32,949 nucleotides of DNA from Treponema sp. (GTDB lineage Bacteria > Spirochaetota > Spirochaetia > Treponematales > Treponemataceae): positions 1-32,949 of the forward strand of contig JAEDGP010000018.1 in NCBI GenBank assembly GCA_016297405.1. The letters are read 5' to 3'. This document shows, piece by piece, positions 28,002 through 32,949 of this stretch (position 1 is the stretch's first letter; every line of letters starts with the position of its first letter). The notes below the pieces were generated by a model. That model was given only the letters and a program-made list of their open reading frames with translations. It made no database searches and was not told where the DNA came from. The position numbers were made by a program, and so were the translations under genes.

Positions 28002-30404
28002 ATGAGTGATTACCTTGATCCTAATAATGAAGAGTTGCTGAAAGACTTTTTTGCAGAAGCTGAACAGCAGGTCGAAACACTTGAAAGCAATATTCTCGTA
28101 ATCGAAAATGATCCAAATAATCATGAAGCGGTGGATGAAATTTTCCGTGCTGCCCATACTCTAAAGGGTGGGTCTGCAACTGTTGAGATGATGGAACTGT
28201 CTCATTTTACACATTCAGTTGAAGATGTTCTTGATGAAATCAGATCAGATAGACTTTCCGTAGATGAAGATGTTGTGGATCTTTTGCTTTCTTCAATAGA
28301 TATTATTAAAGCAATGCTTGAAGCTAGAGCCAACGGAAGCGTATACGAAGAAAATATCGATGATGTTGTGTCTAAACTTCACGCATATATTCCTGAAAAA
28401 GGCGAAAAGAAGTCAAAAGTTGCAGCAGCTCCAAAAGTTGTGGTTCAGCCAGTTGCTGCTCCAGTTGTTCAGGAACAGTCTGTTTTCAAATATCCTGAAT
28501 TGACAGAGTCAGATTACGAAGAACTGAAATCTGCCCTTGAAGGATCTCAGAAACTTTGGCGTGTTGCCGTTCAGTTCGATGAAAATAATCCTATGAATTC
28601 TGTTGGTGGAATTCAGGTGTTTGCAGCACTTAAGGCTTTGGGTAGCGTTCTTAAAACGGTTCCTGATTTTGATGCACTTTATGAAGATGAATTCTATGAG
28701 TGTGTTTACTATTATCTTGCTTCTTCTGAACAAGGTGAAAAGATTGAAGATGTTGCCTTTCTTGGAGATGTAACCTTGTGTACAGATGCACAGGTAATCA
28801 ATGGACCTGTTTCAGCAAGTTCATCCGCAGCTTCTGCAGAGCAGACAGCACCAGTGGCACAGCCTGCTCCTGTAGTGCAAGCTGTTGTTGCAGAAGAAAA
28901 GGTTGAAGCTCCTGTGGTTGAAGTTGAGTCAAAACCTGCGGCTGCACCTGCGGCTGCCAAGAAAGTAGAGGAAAAAAAAGAAGGGGAAAAAGGCTCTTCA
29001 CACGCTGTGCAGCAGAGTTCTGTGTTGCGTGTTGATTCAAAACGAATTGACTATCTTTTAAATCTTGTAAGTGAAATTGTAATTGCTAAAGCATCGTTCA
29101 ATCAGCTTGCTGCAACTTTGGGCGATGAACTCAATCATTTTCAGGCTGCTGAAAACGTGATGAAAACTGCTGTTCACAAGATGCTTGAGTCTTTGCCTCG
29201 TTATCTGGAACAGTTGAAAGATGGTCGTTCTGTAAAAGATGTAAGAGCTGAAATGCTTGCCGATTTTGGCGAAATCGATACTCTGTTTGAAAGTGATGAT
29301 GCTGAGCTTAAGGCTCTTAATGTAAAGCTTCGTTCTTCAACTCAGAATCTTGGACGCATTGCTGGGGAACTTCAGGAAGGGGTAATGAAGATTCGAATGG
29401 TTCCTATCAACCAGATTTTCAGCCGATTCCCTCGTGTAGTTCGCGATTTGCAGCGTGATCTTAATAAGAAAATAGACCTTGTAATTGAAGGTGAAGATAC
29501 AGAACTTGATAAATCTGTTGTGGAAGATTTGCTTGATCCTATCATGCATTGTGTACGAAACTCGGTAGATCATGGTGTTGAATCTCCTGAGAAGCGTATC
29601 GCTGCCGGAAAGAGTGAAACAGGTCGTGTTCTGTTGAAGGCCTCAAATGAAGGAAACCTTATCATTATCGATATTTCAGATGATGGTGCTGGAATTGATG
29701 CAGAAAAGGTAAAGAAAAAGGCTGTTGAAAAGGGGCTTATCCATCCGGATAAGGTTCTTACAGAAAACGAAGCTCATCAGTTGATTTTTATGCCAGGTTT
29801 CTCTACCGCAGATAAGATTTCAAATGTTTCTGGTCGTGGTGTTGGTCTTGATGTTGTGAAAACAATGATTGACAAGCTTAACGGTACTGTTACAGTTTCG
29901 TCAGAGAAAGGAAAGGGTACTACATTCAGCATTAGACTTCCTCTTACTTTGGCAATCATCCAGGGGCTTCTTGTTAGGGTCGGTAAGGAAGTTTACTCTA
30001 TTCCTGTTGCTTCTGTTATCGAAAGTCAGAGAATACCATATGATGAAATAAAGGTAATCGATAATTATGAAGTTTTGAATGTAAGAGATGAAGTTATAAG
30101 TGTGCTTAGACTTTCGAGAATCTTTAACATTAAAGGTTCTGTTCAGGATGATTACTGTAATATAGTAATTGTTGGTTCAAAAGATAAAAAAGTGGGAATC
30201 ATGGTTGATTCCCTCATCGGTGAAGAAGATGTAGTTATCAAGCCTTTGCGCGACCAGTATACAAGTTCTCCTGGAATTGCTGGTGCGTCTATACTTGGTG
30301 ATGGTTCCGTTTCTCTTATCATTGATGTTAGTCAGCTCCTTGAATTAAGTGTAAATCAGGGGGGCGTTCCAAATCGTGTCCTTGAAAGCAAGGCAGTTCA
30401 GTGA
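28002..30404 (+). CDS. cheA: Chemotaxis histidine kinase CheA
   Basis: The protein has 800 residues. The P1 phosphotransfer domain contains AAHTLKGGS with phospho-acceptor H52. A P2-like domain lies around 165-270, flanked by Ala/Val/Pro-rich linkers. P3 (about 345-450) is long and helical. The P4 ATPase shows NSVDHGVE (N box, near 519), DISDDGAGID and GRGVGLDVVKT. P5 (about 650-795) is CheW-like. It phosphorylates CheY in response to receptor arrays. The in-frame ATG at 27972 lies between the -35 and -10 boxes and cannot be transcribed, so the start is 28002. Seven bases separate the stop from the next gene's ATG. Confidence 0.97.
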   Translation: MSDYLDPNNEELLKDFFAEAEQQVETLESNILVIENDPNNHEAVDEIFRAAHTLKGGSATVEMMELSHFTHSVEDVLDEIRSDRLSVDEDVVDLLLSSIDIIKAMLEARANGSVYEENIDDVVSKLHAYIPEKGEKKSKVAAAPKVVVQPVAAPVVQEQSVFKYPELTESDYEELKSALEGSQKLWRVAVQFDENNPMNSVGGIQVFAALKALGSVLKTVPDFDALYEDEFYECVYYYLASSEQGEKIEDVAFLGDVTLCTDAQVINGPVSASSSAASAEQTAPVAQPAPVVQAVVAEEKVEAPVVEVESKPAAAPAAAKKVEEKKEGEKGSSHAVQQSSVLRVDSKRIDYLLNLVSEIVIAKASFNQLAATLGDELNHFQAAENVMKTAVHKMLESLPRYLEQLKDGRSVKDVRAEMLADFGEIDTLFESDDAELKALNVKLRSSTQNLGRIAGELQEGVMKIRMVPINQIFSRFPRVVRDLQRDLNKKIDLVIEGEDTELDKSVVEDLLDPIMHCVRNSVDHGVESPEKRIAAGKSETGRVLLKASNEGNLIIIDISDDGAGIDAEKVKKKAVEKGLIHPDKVLTENEAHQLIFMPGFSTADKISNVSGRGVGLDVVKTMIDKLNGTVTVSSEKGKGTTFSIRLPLTLAIIQGLLVRVGKEVYSIPVASVIESQRIPYDEIKVIDNYEVLNVRDEVISVLRLSRIFNIKGSVQDDYCNIVIVGSKDKKVGIMVDSLIGEEDVVIKPLRDQYTSSPGIAGASILGDGSVSLIIDVSQLLELSVNQGGVPNRVLESKAVQ

Positions 30405-30411
30405 GGTATCT

Positions 30412-31863
30412 ATGAAGCTTGAGTCTATACTTGTGTCAGACGAATCTACAATGGTAGATGCCGGTTATTCAGTAGCTGAAAGAGATTTGCGTGAAGATGA
30501 TAGGCAGAAACAGGTTACTGTTGATTTCAAAATGGTAACATTTTCCCTATCGGGAAAAGAATATGCCATTGACATCATGAATGTTAAGGAAATTGCAAAA
30601 GCAGGACATTTTACTTATGTTCCAAATACATTGTCTTTTGTGGTTGGTGTATATAACCTTCGTGGTGAAATCATTCCAATTCTTGATATGCGAATTTTCT
30701 TCGGAATTCCGGTTCAGGAAAAAAATGATTCAGCACTTGAAAATCTTTTGATTTTGAGTGTTGAAGAACAGACTTTTGGAATCATTGTAGATAAAATCGA
30801 TAAAGTTGTAGGTGTGCAGAAGAGCAATATTCAGCCACCTCATCCTTTGTTCAGTGATATTAATATCAAGTATATTTCTGGTGTTGTAGAAAGCGAAAAA
30901 AGATTGTATATCCTTTTGGATATACATAGAATTTTTACAAAAGGTACAACTGAAGCTGCAAAAAAAGTAGAAAATGTGGTTGTTAATGACAGACGCCCAC
31001 AGATTGAACATCCTGTTCAGAGAGCTTTTGTTTCAAAGGTAGAAGCTGGTGCAGAAAGTTCTTCTGTATCTTCTGAAGTAAAGTCGTCAATCGAACCATC
31101 TGTTCCTGGGACTTCTTCGGCTGGATCGGATCAGAATCTGCAGTTTGTTATTGAAAATCTTAAGACATTCAGAAACTTTAATGTTTCTGAAATAAATAAG
31201 GCTTGGGTTTCTAAACGCTTTGAAGAATGGAAAGCAAGCCGTGGATCAAATTGCCAATTAAAGAGCGAAGCTGATGCAATGGAATTTCTTGGACAGTATT
31301 GGTCTACATCAAATGATACCTGGTGGACAAAGGAATATGCAGATGCTGTTGCAAAAATACTTCCAGATAATGCTGCAAAACAGATTGTTGTCTGGAATCC
31401 AGGTTGTGGAAAAGGTTATGAAACCTATTGTCTTGCTTGTGTATTGACCGAAAGATATCCTGATTCTAAGATTAAAATCTATGCACAAGACGTTGATCTT
31501 CTTAGTATTTCAAATGCTCCGATGCTCAATGTTCCTGATAATATGGGTGATTCATGGTTTGCTCCGTTCCTTTCAAAGACTGCTTCTGGAAAATTGACCT
31601 TCAGTGGGCAGATAAAGGATTCAATCATGTTTGAGTATCATGATTGTCAGCATACAAATGCGCTTCCTGTAACCGATTTAATTTTTGCACGGGATATTCT
31701 GCCTTTTATAGACAATGACTGTCTAAAGAATGTACTTTCCGATTTTGAAGAAAAATTGAAAGGTAACGGTTTGCTCATTGTTGGAGAAAACGAAGTAATT
31801 CCTGGTTCTTCAGGATTTGTCGAGAATACTGTTGGTATGCTGACTGCGTATAATAAACAATAA
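30412..31863 (+). CDS. cheW: CheW–CheR-like hybrid chemotaxis protein
   Basis: The protein has 483 residues. Residues ~38-175 are a CheW adaptor domain (VTFSLSGKEYAIDIMNVKEI, VYNLRGEIIPILDMR). A Ser/Pro/Val linker (about 180-240) leads to a CheR-like methyltransferase domain, with WNPGCGKGYETYCLA (near 328-342) at the SAM loop and IYAQDVDLLSIS as the second strand. The CheR pre-loop segment (T-x-FFR) is replaced by SNDTWWTKE, so catalysis is doubtful. This hybrid is known from treponemes as a structural part of receptor arrays. The start at 30412 has GTGAGGT upstream, overlapping the cheA stop; the earlier in-frame GTG at 30376 lies inside cheA. Confidence 0.93.
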   Translation: MKLESILVSDESTMVDAGYSVAERDLREDDRQKQVTVDFKMVTFSLSGKEYAIDIMNVKEIAKAGHFTYVPNTLSFVVGVYNLRGEIIPILDMRIFFGIPVQEKNDSALENLLILSVEEQTFGIIVDKIDKVVGVQKSNIQPPHPLFSDINIKYISGVVESEKRLYILLDIHRIFTKGTTEAAKKVENVVVNDRRPQIEHPVQRAFVSKVEAGAESSSVSSEVKSSIEPSVPGTSSAGSDQNLQFVIENLKTFRNFNVSEINKAWVSKRFEEWKASRGSNCQLKSEADAMEFLGQYWSTSNDTWWTKEYADAVAKILPDNAAKQIVVWNPGCGKGYETYCLACVLTERYPDSKIKIYAQDVDLLSISNAPMLNVPDNMGDSWFAPFLSKTASGKLTFSGQIKDSIMFEYHDCQHTNALPVTDLIFARDILPFIDNDCLKNVLSDFEEKLKGNGLLIVGENEVIPGSSGFVENTVGMLTAYNKQ

Positions 31864-31878
31864 AATGAGGGGTTCTAA

Positions 31879-32361
31879 ATGAGAGTCGAGTATATTAATC
31901 CTTTCGTAGAAACTTCGTACAGAGTTTTGAAGGAAGTTTTGGGCGGAGCTGATGTAAAGCGCGGTAGTCTTTATCTTAAGTCTACTGCTATGCCAGTGAT
32001 GGGTGTTGCTGCTTTGGTAGGTCTTGCTGGTGATGTTGAAGGTCGTGTCCTTTTTGATATGACTATGGAAACTGCCTTGAACATTGCTTCAAAGATGAAT
32101 GGTGAAACTTTGCCAGCTTTTGATGACCTTGCAAAAGCTACAATCAGTGAGCTTGCTAATTTGATTACAGCTCAGGCTGTTACCAAGCTCCATGAACTTA
32201 ATTTTAAGTTCGATCTTACGCCACCAGCTTTGTTTGCTGGTCAGAAAATGGAAATTGCTGCCCTTGGAGGCGGTTCAGAAAATGTAGAGGCACTTATTGT
32301 ACCGCTTATCACAGAATGTGGTAAAATAGAAGTAAACGTTGCGATTCGTGAGCGCGCATAA
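31879..32361 (+). CDS. cheX: CheY-P phosphatase CheX
   Basis: The protein has 160 residues. MRVEYINPFVETSYRVLKEVLG begins the CheC/CheX/FliY-type fold, and SELANLI carries the E-x2-N catalytic pair that positions water for CheY-P hydrolysis. CheX works as a dimer and replaces CheZ in spirochaetes. It starts 15 bases after the hybrid gene, with GAGGGG before the ATG. Confidence 0.95.
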   Translation: MRVEYINPFVETSYRVLKEVLGGADVKRGSLYLKSTAMPVMGVAALVGLAGDVEGRVLFDMTMETALNIASKMNGETLPAFDDLAKATISELANLITAQAVTKLHELNFKFDLTPPALFAGQKMEIAALGGGSENVEALIVPLITECGKIEVNVAIRERA

Positions 32362-32376
32362 TTCAGGAGATGTACT

Positions 32377-32811
32377 ATGAAAACTAAACAAGATTTTCCT
32401 TCAATTAATGAAAGACCGCCTGAAGGCGTAAGAGCTGACGGAACAACTTTCCGTGTAATGATTGTTGACGATTCCATGTTCGTTGCAAAGCAGCTTGGTC
32501 AGATTCTAACAAGCGAAGGCTATGAAGTTGTTGCAACTGCTGCAGATGGCAAGGAAGGAGTAGACAAGTACAAGGAACTTGCACCAAACATTGACCTTGT
32601 AACAATGGATATCACCATGCCAAAGATGGATGGTATTACTGCGTTGGAACAGATTATGGCCTTTGATAAAAGCGCTAGAGTTGTAATGGTTAGTGCTCTT
32701 GGAAAAGAAGAATTGGTAAAAAAATCACTTCTTCTTGGTGCTAAGAACTACATCATCAAGCCACTTGACAGAAAAAAGGTTCTTGAGCGCATTTCCGCTT
32801 GTCTTAAATAG
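32377..32811 (+). CDS. cheY: Chemotaxis response regulator CheY
   Basis: The protein has 144 residues. A ~25-residue N-terminal extension precedes the receiver domain. Active-site residues are D31/D32 (VDDS), phospho-acceptor D78 (VTMDITMPKMDG), Ser in MVSALG and K128 (IIKPLD). Phospho-CheY binds the flagellar switch to change rotation. It starts 15 bases after cheX with a strong AGGAGATG site. As last gene of the operon it is followed by a strong terminator. Confidence 0.96.
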   Translation: MKTKQDFPSINERPPEGVRADGTTFRVMIVDDSMFVAKQLGQILTSEGYEVVATAADGKEGVDKYKELAPNIDLVTMDITMPKMDGITALEQIMAFDKSARVVMVSALGKEELVKKSLLLGAKNYIIKPLDRKKVLERISACLK

Positions 32812-32835
32812 GGTGATGCAAACCTTATAAAAAAC

Positions 32836-32894
32836 CGTCTTTGAATGCGGCAGATCTTCCAGGGAAGATTTGCCGCCGGTAAAGACGGTTTTTT
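32836..32894 (+). terminator. Terminator of the che operon
   Basis: A long imperfect hairpin pairs AAAAAACCGTCTTT with AAAGACGGTTTTTT, and inside it GCGGCAGATCTTCC with GGAAGATTTGCCGC. It ends in six T. The flanking A run may allow function on the other strand too. Confidence 0.92.
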
Positions 32895-32897
32895 GCA

Positions 32898-32949
32898 TTT
32901 AGGGTTTATTACAAACCCTAAAAACGGCGAAGTCAAGGCTTTAAGCGTT
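32898..32949 (+). repeat. Dispersed two-hairpin repeat, copy C (cut by window end)
   Basis: Arms TTTAGGGTTT (32898-32907) and AAACCCTAAA (32913-32922) enclose the loop ATTAC, followed by the left arm of hairpin 2. Base by base it matches copies A and B as far as it goes. As with copy B, it begins directly after a gene terminator. Confidence 0.88.

Noticed and set aside
1..32949. A regular ~16-kb spacing of the dispersed repeat as a chromosome-organising period
   Set aside because: Only two intervals are available (about 16.0 and 16.9 kb), and the window edges appear to coincide with copies; nothing can be concluded from this.
1..32949. CRISPR array, prophage, integrase or transposase genes
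   Set aside because: No regularly spaced direct repeats and no protein with such motifs were found.

Overview
The window looks like chromosomal DNA from a spirochaete of the Treponema group. The strongest evidence is the chemotaxis operon at the right end: cheA, a CheW–CheR-like hybrid, cheX and cheY, in the order and domain composition known from treponemes. AT-rich intergenic DNA and a beta-barrel outer membrane protein plus a lipoprotein agree. The biosynthetic genes (thrA, dapL, a DAHP synthase–prephenate dehydratase fusion, ilvN) suggest a gut, rumen or free-living treponeme with more anabolism than T. pallidum. I see no phage, insertion sequence, CRISPR array or defence island; this is mostly core chromosome with several unusual genes.

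Layout. 1-435: a copy of a dispersed repeat, tRNA-Pro(CGG), and a long structured terminator. 436-5800: a phosphatase with an N-terminal glycogen-binding-like domain, an Mrp-type Fe-S ATPase, a membrane-anchored alpha/beta hydrolase, a 4HBT thioesterase, a tetrapyrrole-methylase-fold methyltransferase and a DEDDh exonuclease. 5947-11498: valS, a small SpoT-like HD hydrolase, a two-gene chromate-type transporter and deoD. 11557-16091: a sugar nucleotidyltransferase, manA, bifunctional thrA, then a second copy of the dispersed repeat. 16174-20970: a lipoprotein with a very acidic tail, the DAHPS–PDT fusion with ilvN, and an unknown gene. 21017-26511: a membrane-anchored zinc-peptidase-like protein, a pentapeptide-repeat/MBL-fold gene pair, murI and an outer membrane protein. 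26605-32811: dapL divergent from cheA–cheWR–cheX–cheY, then a terminator and the third repeat copy, cut by the window end.

How the genes fit together. thrA and dapL serve the aspartate family. The DAHPS–PDT fusion links the first shikimate step with the phenylalanine branch in one polypeptide ending in an ACT domain. ilvN is the regulatory subunit for branched-chain amino acids. murI makes D-glutamate and dapL makes diaminopimelate, so both feed the cell wall. The che operon runs the motility switch.

The most notable pattern is at gene starts. At least six genes (the 4HBT gene, valS, deoD, the pentapeptide gene, dapL and cheA), and possibly two more, lack a Shine-Dalgarno sequence. Each has a sigma70-like -10 box placed so that transcription would begin 0-5 nt before the start codon. 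Other genes in the window have ordinary AGGAG-type sites. This suggests a sizeable class of leaderless mRNAs. Other points of interest are the ~75-bp dispersed repeat built of two hairpins, the laforin-like phosphatase, the enzyme fusion, and an MBL protein with HxHxNH in place of HxHxDH.
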